DNA from: an uncultured Polaribacter sp.
Lineage (GTDB): Bacteria; Bacteroidota; Bacteroidia; Flavobacteriales; Flavobacteriaceae
Direction of reading: 5' to 3'
NCBI RefSeq assembly: GCF_947501385.1
Contig: NZ_CANMVP010000020.1
Span: forward strand, 1-64,000
DNA: 64,000 nucleotides
Below, piece by piece: positions 23,961-32,851 of the stretch. The notes beneath the pieces are model-generated. The model was not told where the DNA came from, searched no databases, and was given only the letters and a program-made list of their open reading frames with translations. A program made the translations under genes and the position numbers. Position 1 is the first letter of the stretch. Each line of letters starts with the position of its first letter.

Positions 23961-25649
23961 TTAATTCTTTATAATTCTTTCAATAATTTCTTTTCCATTA
24001 TTTAAAGTTACTTTCAATAAATAAATTCCTTTAGATAATTTTTGAGTGTTAATCACTTTAACATTTCCTTTCCCTTTAATCACTAATTGTCCTTTGTAAT
24101 TAAATAAATTCCAAGTTCTTATTTCTCCATTACTTTGTACATAAAGATTATCAATTGTAGGGTTTGGAAAAATTACTACTTGTTTATCATAAACCGAAAT
24201 AGCTTGTTTCTTTATAGACGAAGCGCTTTTCGAAGAGGTATTAATTGAACTACAACCCTCAATAAAAGCTCTAAAACTAGCACCAGACTTTGCATGAAAT
24301 CCTGGTTTTAGAAATACTGTAGCACCTGCATCATAATTAGCTAAACCTCCATTATGAATACTATTTGTTGCAGTAATTGTGTTTTGTGCAGATTTAATGT
24401 AAACTTCTCCAAAATCAATAGTTTTTGTAATTGTAAGATCTAAACGACATTCATTATATGGAATTAGTTTTGGAAATTGTCCTACAGAGTTATTAAAAAC
24501 AATAGTATTATTTAATAATTGAATAGTATTTGGTGTATCGGAATTTTGAATTACAGAAACACTTTGGTTTGCATAATTATCTAAAAAATATAAATCGCCA
24601 TCAATACCTCTTTGAATTGAATTTCCTCTTGGAAAATAATTATTTTGAGAATTGGCAATACTTAAATTTGAGATACTATTTAATGGACTAGAAACATCAA
24701 AAATAGAAATGTAATTATTAGTTGATCCGTTTTCTTTTAAAACATATAAATAATCTCCATTAGCTGAAAATTCTAAAGAAATGAATTCTGGAGTTTCTAT
24801 ATTTGATGAAGAACAACCATCTACTAATCCTGTTGAATTATTAAAATTATAAATATCTATTTTAGAACCAGCTAAACACGGACCATTATTTTCAATTAAA
24901 GCTAATTTATCTGAAGTTGGAGAAGATTTTAAAGATATTTTTGTTGAATATTGAGTACAATCTGAAGTTGATTTAGCTAAAACATTTTGACAAGTTGTTG
25001 TAGAGGAAACAAAACTAGGATTCTCTTGAAATACATTACTTGTAATATGAAATGAATAAAAATTATTAGTCGGGTTTAAAATTAACCAGTAAGATTGACC
25101 ATCTGAATGAAGAGCAGATGTCATATTATGATGATTAAAATAGTAATTCTGCTGACCATTTACAGTATGTGATGAAGAAAGTAATACTTTATTTAAAGTT
25201 TCAACATTACCTAACCCATTATTTGAGCTCATATTAACAATAGAAAAATAGTATGTAGAAATAAAAAAGCCAGCAGGGTCATTAAATGTTACTTCTTCTG
25301 TAAAAATATAGTATTTTGTACTGTTTGGTATTGGCAAAATAACTACAGATTCATAATCATTAGTGGCACTACTTCTTAATGTTTGATTGCCATTTTGCAT
25401 CACAGAATGATTCTTATTCCAAACTGTTTTGCCATCTGTATAAAAAAGTAAGTTTCCTAATTCATCACTAATAGCTGCAGATTTATTCAGTGTGGTAATT
25501 TGACCATTCATTAAAATTGAGGTAGGATTTGTACTAAAATCTAAACCTGCATTATGACCAAAATACCAATTAGAATTTTGCTCTTGAGCGTTAAAATTTA
25601 ATAGAATCAATAGAAGAAAAGACGTTACTATATAATTTTTTTTCATCAT
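23961..25649 (-). CDS. Secreted beta-propeller-like protein, T9SS type A
   Basis: The 562-residue protein has a signal peptide (1-21) and an N-terminus typical of a Bacteroidota surface-protein group (NWYFGHNAGLDF, then AISDELGNLLFYTDGKTVWN). The following 350 residues contain propeller-like strands, without catalytic motifs that I can name. A 3-coathanger-type motif (FLKPGFHAKSGASFRAFI, about 448-465) matches that in the tyrosinase, and a type A sorting domain ends the protein. It lies 12 bases from the tyrosinase gene and is probably cotranscribed. The function is unknown; a surface-binding role is a guess. Confidence 0.87.
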   Translation of the reverse strand: MMKKNYIVTSFLLLILLNFNAQEQNSNWYFGHNAGLDFSTNPTSILMNGQITTLNKSAAISDELGNLLFYTDGKTVWNKNHSVMQNGNQTLRSSATNDYESVVILPIPNSTKYYIFTEEVTFNDPAGFFISTYYFSIVNMSSNNGLGNVETLNKVLLSSSHTVNGQQNYYFNHHNMTSALHSDGQSYWLILNPTNNFYSFHITSNVFQENPSFVSSTTTCQNVLAKSTSDCTQYSTKISLKSSPTSDKLALIENNGPCLAGSKIDIYNFNNSTGLVDGCSSSNIETPEFISLEFSANGDYLYVLKENGSTNNYISIFDVSSPLNSISNLSIANSQNNYFPRGNSIQRGIDGDLYFLDNYANQSVSVIQNSDTPNTIQLLNNTIVFNNSVGQFPKLIPYNECRLDLTITKTIDFGEVYIKSAQNTITATNSIHNGGLANYDAGATVFLKPGFHAKSGASFRAFIEGCSSINTSSKSASSIKKQAISVYDKQVVIFPNPTIDNLYVQSNGEIRTWNLFNYKGQLVIKGKGNVKVINTQKLSKGIYLLKVTLNNGKEIIERIIKN

Positions 25650-25830
25650 AAAAGTTTTAGATGTTGTTAAATGTAATTTGTAGCATTTGCCTAAATCTTA
25701 ACAATAAGAATACCTTTTAAGTGGTATATTTCACTTAAAGTATTGTTTTATTAAAGATAAGAAGCCGCCAGATGGCTTAATTGGGATGCAGCTCCATCTT
25801 CTTTACTAAAATTTAAAAAAAATATTAAAA
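25650..25830. promoter_or_regulatory. Intergenic region with an ATACC-N8-GGTAT site and a foldable segment
   Basis: An inverted pair ATACC-N8-GGTAT (25710-25727) lies 60-80 bases upstream of the propeller-like gene and matches the site at 28196-28213. A second dyad TTAAGTG/CACTTAA (25717-25738) overlaps it. Further right, 25759-25803 can fold with outer arms AAGAAG/CTTCTT around a GCC-AGAT-GGC hairpin. It may be the 3' end of the upstream transcript. Confidence 0.45.
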
Positions 25831-26715
25831 CTATTTCTTCTTTTCTACTAATTTACCTTCCAAAGCGTTAATACGTTTTTCTTGCGCAATAGTATACAAA
25901 GTAAGTTCTTCTATTTTTTGCAGTAACAAGTTGGTCATTTCTTTCAGGTGTAAACCTTCCTTTTGTATTTCTTTAGCAGAAGGAATAGCTGGCAAATGGT
26001 GGTGTTTCTTAGTAAAAACCTCTACTTCTTTTAAAGTGGGCATTTTGTATTCTTTCTTTAAATTAGAAAAACCAGTGTAATATTTCTGAAACACATAGTC
26101 TGCGGGTACATTTAAATCTACACGCACTTCTTCTGCGTGTATTTTTCCTTTAACCGTTAGTTTTTCGTCTGGGTTTATTGAACCAATACCAACATTACCG
26201 TTACCTCCTTTAAAAAATAAAACGGAACGTAATCCTTGACCACCAATATTTGATTGGAAATCGAAATCTCCTCCTCCAGAATAATTTTTAAATATAATTT
26301 GATTAGACGAGTTTATATTCATAGAAAAAGACTCAACACCATCTAGTCTTTTAAAAGCAAGTTGATTAGAAGAATTATTATAGCCTATTGTAAGTGGTGA
26401 ATTTGGACTACTTGTTCCAATCCCAACTTTACCATCAGAATTAATTCGAACTCTTTCAATATTTCCAGTTTTGAATAATATTTGATATTTATTATTACTA
26501 TTTTCACCTGCATCTAGAATGATGTCATCAAATCTAGATTTAAAAATCCATTTCCCAGGTGCAGTTCCTGCATAGCTCTGTATTCTGTTACTACCCCCAC
26601 TTGCACTCGGAAATTGAAGTTGATACAATCCCATATTTAAATTTTGTGTTTGAGTTTGACCTTGTGAGATAAAACAAATAAGGGCTAAAGCTATAGTAGA
26701 TAATATTTTTTTCAT
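25831..26715 (-). CDS. Exported tail-fibre-like protein, paralogue 1
   Basis: The 294-residue product has a signal peptide (1-19), glycine-rich beta repeats like those in phage tail fibres (GKVGIGTSSP, NGNVGIGSINP), and a C-terminal block (about 180-294) with NPDEKLTVKGKIHAEEVRV, VPADYVF, HHHLPAIPSAKEI and a coiled coil (LHLKEMTNLLLQKIEELTLY). The last block resembles the fold next to S74 intramolecular chaperones, but I do not see a clear peptidase motif. There is no T9SS tail. The C-terminal ~115 residues are almost the same as in the neighbouring gene, so the pair arose by duplication. A trimeric surface fibre is an inference. Confidence 0.85.
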   Translation of the reverse strand: MKKILSTIALALICFISQGQTQTQNLNMGLYQLQFPSASGGSNRIQSYAGTAPGKWIFKSRFDDIILDAGENSNNKYQILFKTGNIERVRINSDGKVGIGTSSPNSPLTIGYNNSSNQLAFKRLDGVESFSMNINSSNQIIFKNYSGGGDFDFQSNIGGQGLRSVLFFKGGNGNVGIGSINPDEKLTVKGKIHAEEVRVDLNVPADYVFQKYYTGFSNLKKEYKMPTLKEVEVFTKKHHHLPAIPSAKEIQKEGLHLKEMTNLLLQKIEELTLYTIAQEKRINALEGKLVEKKK

Positions 26716-26734
26716 AATATAAATTTTAGTTTTA

Positions 26735-27514
26735 TTAATTTTTTATTACTTTTTCTAAATCTTTTATACGTTTTTCTTGTGCTTTGATACTTTTTTGTTG
26801 CTCAATTGTATATAAGGTTAGTTCTTCTATTTTTTGCAATAACAAGTTGGTCATTTCTTTTAGATGCAAACCATCTTTTTGTATTTGTTTAGCAGAAGGA
26901 ATTGCTGGCAAATGGTGGTGTTTCTTAGCGAATGCTTCTACTTCTTCTAAAGTGGGCATTTTATAGGTTTCTTTTAAGGCAGAAAAACCTGTATAATAGT
27001 GTTGAAATACATAATCTGCAGGTACATTTAAATCTACACGTACTTCTTCTGCGTGTATTTTTCCTTTTACGGTTAGTTTTTCGTCTGGGTTTCTTGAGCC
27101 AATACCAATTTTACCGTCTACAATTACATCTGCATCTTTTGTGAAATAAATCTGTTGATTCCAATTCCATTGCCCATTAATTTTTGGAGCAAAATGTAAA
27201 CTTCCTTGAACTGTTCCTGGATGATGAAGTACCCAATCGTTTCCTCCTTCAAAAGCTAAATCCCCCAACATCGATGTTCCTCCAATACCAACAGTTAACT
27301 GCTGAATTTTAACTATTCCGTCATTTTGAAAAACTGTTTCTTTTCCAAAATCCCACACTCCATTAATTTTAGGGGTTATGCTTAAAATTGTTCTTCCATC
27401 ATCAGGCGTATGAAATACCCAAGAGTTAGTACCTCCGCTTATTAAATCTTGTGCGTTAATTTCAATTCCAAAACTGAAGATATAAACTACTAATACTAAA
27501 ATAATTTTTTTCAT
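26735..27514 (-). CDS. Exported tail-fibre-like protein, paralogue 2
   Basis: This 259-residue protein has a signal peptide (1-21), a different N-terminal beta region with two related segments (GGTNSWVFHTPDDGRTIL and GGNDWVLHHPGTVQGSLH), and the same C-terminal block as paralogue 1 from NPDEKLTVKGKIHAEEVRV to the coiled coil. The swap of N-terminal parts on a constant C-terminal stalk resembles modular fibres. It lies 19 bases upstream of paralogue 1 in the same transcript direction. No T9SS tail is present, so the route to the surface is unclear. Confidence 0.85.
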   Translation of the reverse strand: MKKIILVLVVYIFSFGIEINAQDLISGGTNSWVFHTPDDGRTILSITPKINGVWDFGKETVFQNDGIVKIQQLTVGIGGTSMLGDLAFEGGNDWVLHHPGTVQGSLHFAPKINGQWNWNQQIYFTKDADVIVDGKIGIGSRNPDEKLTVKGKIHAEEVRVDLNVPADYVFQHYYTGFSALKETYKMPTLEEVEAFAKKHHHLPAIPSAKQIQKDGLHLKEMTNLLLQKIEELTLYTIEQQKSIKAQEKRIKDLEKVIKN

Positions 27515-27532
27515 AATATAAATTTAAGATTA

Positions 27533-28159
27533 TTAATTTTTAATGATTTTTTCTATCTGTTGAGTTCCGTTTTCTAAATGTGTTCTAAGAAGATATATTC
27601 CGTTTTTCACTAAAGACAGCCTTATTTTATTTGTTAATAATAGGTTTTCTTTTTTAATAATTTTTCCATAAAAATTAGAAATTTGATACCCTATTATTTT
27701 ATGGGATGCCGATTGGACATGTAAAAAATCTTCCGTTGGGTTTGGATACACCATAATTTCCTCTAAAACAGGTATTTCATCCAAGAGATCTGTTTCATAA
27801 GAAACTTTCGTTTTAGCCTTGTTGCCAGACTTTGCTCCTACAGACCCATTACTTTCAATTTTTGTGGTGTGTGTTTGTGTTTTTTTAATTCCTTTAGATT
27901 GTGTACCATCTGGCATAATCCTTACAAAACTACTTCCTGGTATTATAATTATACTTCCAGAAGTTGTAATTACCCCTCTAATTATGGTGCCATTAGGATC
28001 TTGTTGGGTTGATGTGACTTGTATATCTTGTGTACAATCCATATGAATATGACTAAATACGCCATGTACTGTATCTTCACAAGGCCAATTTTGAGAAAAA
28101 AGGTTTATACTAATTGATATCAATAGTATTAATAAAAAGGACAATCTATAATCTTTCAT
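27533..28159 (-). CDS. Small secreted protein with T9SS type A tail
   Basis: The 208-residue protein has a signal peptide (1-22), a short cargo region of about 110 residues with two early cysteines (WPCED and MDCTQD), and a type A sorting domain (about 128-208, VYPNPTEDFLHVQS to QQIEKIIKN). The cargo has no motif that I recognise. It is the first gene of the leftward island and divergent from the TPR kinase; the shared promoter region holds a large dyad. Confidence 0.85.
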   Translation of the reverse strand: MKDYRLSFLLILLISISINLFSQNWPCEDTVHGVFSHIHMDCTQDIQVTSTQQDPNGTIIRGVITTSGSIIIIPGSSFVRIMPDGTQSKGIKKTQTHTTKIESNGSVGAKSGNKAKTKVSYETDLLDEIPVLEEIMVYPNPTEDFLHVQSASHKIIGYQISNFYGKIIKKENLLLTNKIRLSLVKNGIYLLRTHLENGTQQIEKIIKN

Positions 28160-28191
28160 ACTTTACAAATTTGATGATATTTTTAGTTCTA

Positions 28192-28217
28192 AAATATACC
28201 ATAAATATGGTATATTT
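28192..28217. promoter_or_regulatory. Dyad operator/promoter between divergent island and kinase genes
   Basis: Arms AAATATACCAT and ATGGTATATTT form an 11-bp inverted repeat with a four-base centre. Each arm carries TATATTT, a -7-like sequence, one per strand (TATATTTA rightward, TATATTTT leftward), so a protein bound here would affect both promoters. The inner ATACC-N8-GGTAT recurs at 25710. Confidence 0.65.
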
Positions 28218-28241
28218 ATTCATTATAAATTTAACTCAATT

Positions 28242-30140
28242 TTGAATCTTTCAAAACAACCTCTTTTAGTTTGTATACTTTACTTTTTCTACGCCTCTGT
28301 AATTGGTCAAATTAAAGAGGATATTACAAAGCTTCATAATGAATTTGAACAAGTTCTTTTTACTGATTTTAATACAGCACACAAAAAAGCTACGATAGCT
28401 GTTTCATATAGTAAAAAAATTGGAGACAAAAATCTCTTGCTTACTTCCTTTAAAAATTTAAGTGAAATTCTGTACTTTAAAAGAGAAAATGATAGTGCTA
28501 ATACGTACAATAAGAAAGGTATTTCATTGGCTTTAGAATTAGAGAACAAAAAACTACTTGCCAAATTGTATAATTTATTAGGTTCTATTGAAAAAAGAAA
28601 AAACAACTTTACAGCCTCTTTAAAGTATTATGAGAAAGCCTTAGTCCTTGCCAATACAATTTCAAAAGAAGATGTCTCTAAAATAAAAAATAATCTGGCA
28701 AGATTGTATTGGGCTACAAATGAAAAACAAAATGCAAAAATAGTTTTACAAGAGGTTATTAAAAATAATAGTACAGATAAAAATAATCTTGCGGATGCAT
28801 ATAATATTTTAGGGGTTATTTTTTTAGAAAAAAACAAAGACAGCTCGTTAATATTTTATAAAAAAGCATATGCTTTAATAAATGAAAGTAATAACAAGTA
28901 TCTTAAAAGTATTATCACCTCTAACTTAGGGCATCTTTATATTTATTTGAAAGCGTATAAAAAAGCATTTCAATATTTAAAGCAGTCTGAACAAATAAGC
29001 AAACAGATTGGAAATAGCTATTCTCTTCATCATATTAATATTTCTTTAGGCATCTATTATGAGCGTCAAGGAGATTTAAAAAATGCTCTAAAAAAATATA
29101 CAAAAGCAATTGAAGAATTCGGCTCTTTTGTAGATGACTATCAAAAATCGAAAGCCTATTGGACAATTTCTGGTGTTCTTTACCACCTACAAAAATATAA
29201 AGAAGCCTATTTATATCTTGATACTTTTTTAGAATTAAACGAGAGAATTTTAAGCCTAGAAAAGAAAAAAGAGTTTGAAAAAATTAGAACACAATATGAA
29301 GTAGAAAAAAAAGAAAATCAGATAGTTTTATTAGAAAAAGAAAATGAAGTAGCCGAAATACGTAAGAGAAACATCCTTATTATTTTTATTTCAGTTTTAA
29401 CAGTTGTACTTGTTTTGCTACTATTCTACAAAAATAGATTTAAAAATCAAAAAAAGATAAGGACTCAAGAAAAGAAACTCTTTAAAAGTCAGAAAGAAAA
29501 ACGTGAAAAAGAATTAGAATTAGAAAAAATACATCAATTTATAGCAGGGCAAGAAAAAGAAAAAAACAGAATTGCCTTAGAATTACACGATGGAATAGGT
29601 GGTAAATTGGCAGGAATAAAACATATTTTAAATGCCTTAAATTCTGATGTTAAAAATTTAGAAATTATAAAAATAACAAAGAATATAAATTCAATAACCC
29701 ATGAGGTTCGATTGTTATCTCATACATTAAGTTCTCATTATATTTTAAACACTTCTTTCGTTGACTTAATTTTAGAATTGAAAAACACGTTTGAAACTTC
29801 GAAAAAAACTAAAATTAATATTAGTATCTATCCAGAAAACTGCATTAATATTTTAAATAATCATAAAAAGCACCAACTATATAGAGTTCTTCAAGAATTA
29901 ATAAACAACAGTTATACATATTCAAAATCTAAAACAATCGATATTTCATTTACATGTCATAAAGAATATATCTCTTTAATTGTAGAAGATAAAGGAATTG
30001 GATTTGATCTTAAAAAAAAATCAGATGGTATTGGTTTTAAAAATATAAAAGACAGAATTAGTAGTATGAATGGTACTTTACATATCGATGCTACGATTGA
30101 CAGAGGAACCTTAATTTCTATCGAGATCCCCAATGAATAA
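28242..30140 (+). CDS. TPR-containing sensor histidine kinase (NarX-type, HisKA_3)
   Basis: This 632-residue protein has a signal peptide (about 1-22), periplasmic TPR repeats (about 50-330), a helical linker, one membrane segment (about 376-396), a coiled coil, a HisKA_3 domain with the phospho-histidine at about 449 (RIALELHDGIGGKLAG), and HATPase_c (about 545-632, LQELINNSYTYSKSKTI, VEDKGIGFDL, GIGFKNI). Such kinases couple with LuxR/NarL regulators, and one is encoded next with an 8-base overlap. The start appears to be TTG at 28242, since I found no in-frame ATG or GTG upstream. The ligand is unknown. Confidence 0.92.
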   Translation: MNLSKQPLLVCILYFFYASVIGQIKEDITKLHNEFEQVLFTDFNTAHKKATIAVSYSKKIGDKNLLLTSFKNLSEILYFKRENDSANTYNKKGISLALELENKKLLAKLYNLLGSIEKRKNNFTASLKYYEKALVLANTISKEDVSKIKNNLARLYWATNEKQNAKIVLQEVIKNNSTDKNNLADAYNILGVIFLEKNKDSSLIFYKKAYALINESNNKYLKSIITSNLGHLYIYLKAYKKAFQYLKQSEQISKQIGNSYSLHHINISLGIYYERQGDLKNALKKYTKAIEEFGSFVDDYQKSKAYWTISGVLYHLQKYKEAYLYLDTFLELNERILSLEKKKEFEKIRTQYEVEKKENQIVLLEKENEVAEIRKRNILIIFISVLTVVLVLLLFYKNRFKNQKKIRTQEKKLFKSQKEKREKELELEKIHQFIAGQEKEKNRIALELHDGIGGKLAGIKHILNALNSDVKNLEIIKITKNINSITHEVRLLSHTLSSHYILNTSFVDLILELKNTFETSKKTKINISIYPENCINILNNHKKHQLYRVLQELINNSYTYSKSKTIDISFTCHKEYISLIVEDKGIGFDLKKKSDGIGFKNIKDRISSMNGTLHIDATIDRGTLISIEIPNE

Positions 30141-30729
30141 AATAAAAATCATATTAGTTGACGACCATAAACTATTTATAGAAGGTATATCTGCAATTTT
30201 AAAAAAAGAAGAAGACATTGAGATATTGGCTACTTTTTTAGACGCTCAAAAAGCTCTAGATAAACTGAATGTTTATAAACCAGAATTATTAATAACAGAT
30301 ATTTCTATGCCTTATATGAATGGAATAGAGTTTATAGAAAAAGTTAAGAATAGATATCCTTATCTAAAAATATTAGTAGTTAGTATGTTTCCACAAATAA
30401 TTCCTCGTAAAATGATTCATGGTTTTATATTAAAAGATGCCAGTAGTGAAGATTTTATAAAAGCAATAAGAAAAATAGTTCTAGATGAGATGAGTTATTT
30501 TACAACCCAGAAAAAAATTACTCCTTTAATAAATAATAAATTAACGAAAAGAGAGAAAGAAATTGTTCTTCTTATTGCACAAGAAAAGACGGTAAATGAA
30601 ATTGCGGAAAATTTATTTATCAGTAGGATGACAGTGGAAACTCATAAAAAAAATATTTTCTTAAAACTAAATATTAAATCGAATGCAGGTTTAATTAAAA
30701 AAGCTTTTATGCTGGGTCTTATCAATTAA
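30133..30729 (+). CDS. NarL/LuxR-family response regulator with shortened receiver
   Basis: The 198-residue regulator has a receiver domain with VDDH and phosphoacceptor near D55 (LLITDISMP), and a C-terminal LuxR helix-turn-helix (about 136-198, LTKREKEIVLLIA, TVNEIAENLFISRMTVETHKKNI). Between the phosphoacceptor and the conserved lysine (FILKDA) the receiver is about five residues shorter than typical NarL proteins; the usual alanine/glycine-rich turn before LLKD is missing. It is the probable partner of the TPR kinase and candidate reader of the ATACC-N8-GGTAT sites. It ends in a 4-base convergent overlap with the polysaccharide operon. Confidence 0.92.
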   Translation: MNKIKIILVDDHKLFIEGISAILKKEEDIEILATFLDAQKALDKLNVYKPELLITDISMPYMNGIEFIEKVKNRYPYLKILVVSMFPQIIPRKMIHGFILKDASSEDFIKAIRKIVLDEMSYFTTQKKITPLINNKLTKREKEIVLLIAQEKTVNEIAENLFISRMTVETHKKNIFLKLNIKSNAGLIKKAFMLGLIN

Positions 30730-31463
30730 AATCCCCACTTTAAAAAATATTTTATTGCAGAAGAAAGATGGCGAAAGAATAGCTTTAATCTTTTTGAAGA
30801 TCCTTTTTGATGCAGATGTATAATTTCTGCTTCTGGGTAATACATCTTTTTCTTACCTAGAACATCTATTTTTCTACAAATATCTGCATCTTCTAGATAT
30901 AAAAAATAACGTTCATCAAAACCTCTTAATCTTATAAAATCTTCTGTTTTAAAAAGCATAAAACAACCATGAATAAAATCTGGATAAAAAGATTTTTCCA
31001 AATCTTGGTTTCTGTATTCATTTTCAAAAATTTGTTTTTTAGAAATTTTGATTTTTCTATTCATCAAATCAAAAAAAGTAGGATGTTTTCTACAAATATA
31101 TTGAAGTTTCCCATTTGGATATGTGACTCTTGGCGTAATAAAAGAAACTACTTTTTCTTTATTTAATTGATGAATCAATTTAGGAATTACATCCATAGGA
31201 AAAATAATATCAGGATTTAAGACTAGGTGAAATTTTGAATCTATTTTATCTAAAATTAGATTATGTGCTTTTCCAAAACCTAGATTTTTATCAGTAAAAA
31301 TATATTCAATTTCAGCATGTTTAAATTTTGATTCAAATTCATTCTCTGGTGAATTATCTATTATAAATAGTTTTTTTTGAAGTGGCGTTTTTAAAAAACT
31401 ATCAACTGTTGTTTGAAGCGTTTCTAAACTTTCTTTATAAGTGACAATTGAGGCAGTAATCAT
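30726..31463 (-). CDS. Family 2 glycosyltransferase, rhamnosyltransferase-like
   Basis: This 245-residue cytoplasmic GT-A enzyme has the GT2 opening ITASIVTYKESLETL, a donor-site aspartate region (VLNPDIIFP at about 95-105) and FLYLEDADICRKI near 190, typical of WbbL-like transferases. It would add one sugar to the lipid-linked repeat unit of the surface glycan. It is the last gene of the leftward polysaccharide operon and follows the initiating transferase gene without a gap. The sugar is not assignable. Confidence 0.9.
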   Translation of the reverse strand: MITASIVTYKESLETLQTTVDSFLKTPLQKKLFIIDNSPENEFESKFKHAEIEYIFTDKNLGFGKAHNLILDKIDSKFHLVLNPDIIFPMDVIPKLIHQLNKEKVVSFITPRVTYPNGKLQYICRKHPTFFDLMNRKIKISKKQIFENEYRNQDLEKSFYPDFIHGCFMLFKTEDFIRLRGFDERYFLYLEDADICRKIDVLGKKKMYYPEAEIIHLHQKGSSKRLKLFFRHLSSAIKYFLKWGF

Positions 31464-32819
31464 CTAATATGCATTTTTTTCTCCTTTAAAAACATTTAAA
31501 ATTGTTTGAATAATAATTTTTAAATCTAATAAAAAAGACCAATTTTCTATATAAAAAATATCTAAACGCACTCTATTTTTAATATCAGATCTATTTTTAA
31601 TCTCTCCTCTATACCCACTAATTTGGGCCAAACCTGTAATTCCTGGTTTTACAATATGCCTTTTTAAATAATCGTCCACATCTCTCTGGTATTCTAAAGA
31701 TAAGCTTTCTAGATGTGGTCTAGGGCCAACAACACTCATATCTCCAAACAAAACGTTTATAAACTGAGGTAGTTCATCTATACTTGTTCTTCTCATAAAT
31801 GCACCTATCGTGGTTACTCTTACATCTCCTTTTATAGCATGAATTGTATCTGAATGTTCATTTACTTGCATTGACCTAAACTTGTAACAAACAAACTCAT
31901 CACCGTTAATACCTTCCCTTTTTTGTCTAAAAATCAAAGGCCCTTTAGACTCAATTTTCACTAAAACCCATAAGATTGGCAATAGCCAAGAAAGTAAAAA
32001 AACAGCAACTAATAAAGAGAAAAAAACATCAAACATTCTTTTGATATAAAAATTTTCAGCAAATTCAAAAGGAAGTTTTTTTACATTTAACACCAATAAG
32101 GTATCATCATAAAACTCTATACTTTGATTTTTTGAATACAATTCGTTAGCATTTGGAATTAGTTTTAAAACAATTCCTTTGTCTGTAGTATATTTTTTTA
32201 TTTCTTTAATTTGATTTTTAGTTAAAACCGATAAGGAACAATAAAGTTCATCTACAATATTATTTTCTACAAATTCGAAAACTTCTTTAATTTTTCCTAA
32301 ATAATTATGATTCTTAAATTCTCTCTCTGAGAAAAAGCCTAGAAACTTGTACCCTAAATTTGCCTTACTATTGAATATTTTAATTACTTTTTTTGCAGAG
32401 TCATCGTATCCTAAAACAACAGTTGTTCTAAAATTGTTACCTAATGCTCTATATTTTTTTACTAAAAAGAAAATTATAAACTTTGTAAAGGTAATTGAAA
32501 TAAGAATTGTAACTAATATTAGAAATTGGTTATTTACGACCTCTCCTTCTTTAAAAACACCGAAATAGGCAAAATAACCTAAAGTAAAAATTAAAAACTG
32601 TTTTACTATTAGTGTGAGAATTTTTAATGCACTAAAGTGCCTATATATTCTATAAAATGAAGTAGAATAACTAGTTAATAACCAAAACAGAATTATAAAT
32701 AATAAAAAAGGAAGATTCAGATATGCTTTGTCTCTAATAAAAAAGATTATTAATATTATTAGAAGTATGTCTAGTAATATTTGCAGGGGTTTTATTAAAA
32801 ATGAATATCTTTTTTTCAA
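31464..32819 (-). CDS. Undecaprenyl-phosphate sugar phosphotransferase, WcaJ/WbaP type
   Basis: This 451-residue membrane enzyme starts polymer assembly by moving a hexose-1-phosphate to undecaprenyl phosphate. Four N-terminal membrane segments (about 10-120), a Rossmann-like domain (about 130-260), a re-entrant helix after KRMFDVFFSLLVAVFLL and the catalytic sugar-transferase domain (RQKREG, CYKFRSM, RRTSIDELPQ, VGPRPH) are all present. The start codon seems to be TTG at 32817-32819. It sits near the 3' end of the operon. Confidence 0.93.
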   Translation of the reverse strand: MKKRYSFLIKPLQILLDILLIILIIFFIRDKAYLNLPFLLFIILFWLLTSYSTSFYRIYRHFSALKILTLIVKQFLIFTLGYFAYFGVFKEGEVVNNQFLILVTILISITFTKFIIFFLVKKYRALGNNFRTTVVLGYDDSAKKVIKIFNSKANLGYKFLGFFSEREFKNHNYLGKIKEVFEFVENNIVDELYCSLSVLTKNQIKEIKKYTTDKGIVLKLIPNANELYSKNQSIEFYDDTLLVLNVKKLPFEFAENFYIKRMFDVFFSLLVAVFLLSWLLPILWVLVKIESKGPLIFRQKREGINGDEFVCYKFRSMQVNEHSDTIHAIKGDVRVTTIGAFMRRTSIDELPQFINVLFGDMSVVGPRPHLESLSLEYQRDVDDYLKRHIVKPGITGLAQISGYRGEIKNRSDIKNRVRLDIFYIENWSFLLDLKIIIQTILNVFKGEKNAY

Positions 32820-32851
32820 TAGAGTTTTATTTTATAGACAAATATATTGTT

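Noticed and set aside
25831..27514. Tail-fibre-like genes as prophage remnant
   Set aside because: Both proteins have bacterial signal peptides, and no capsid, terminase, lysis or integrase gene occurs nearby.
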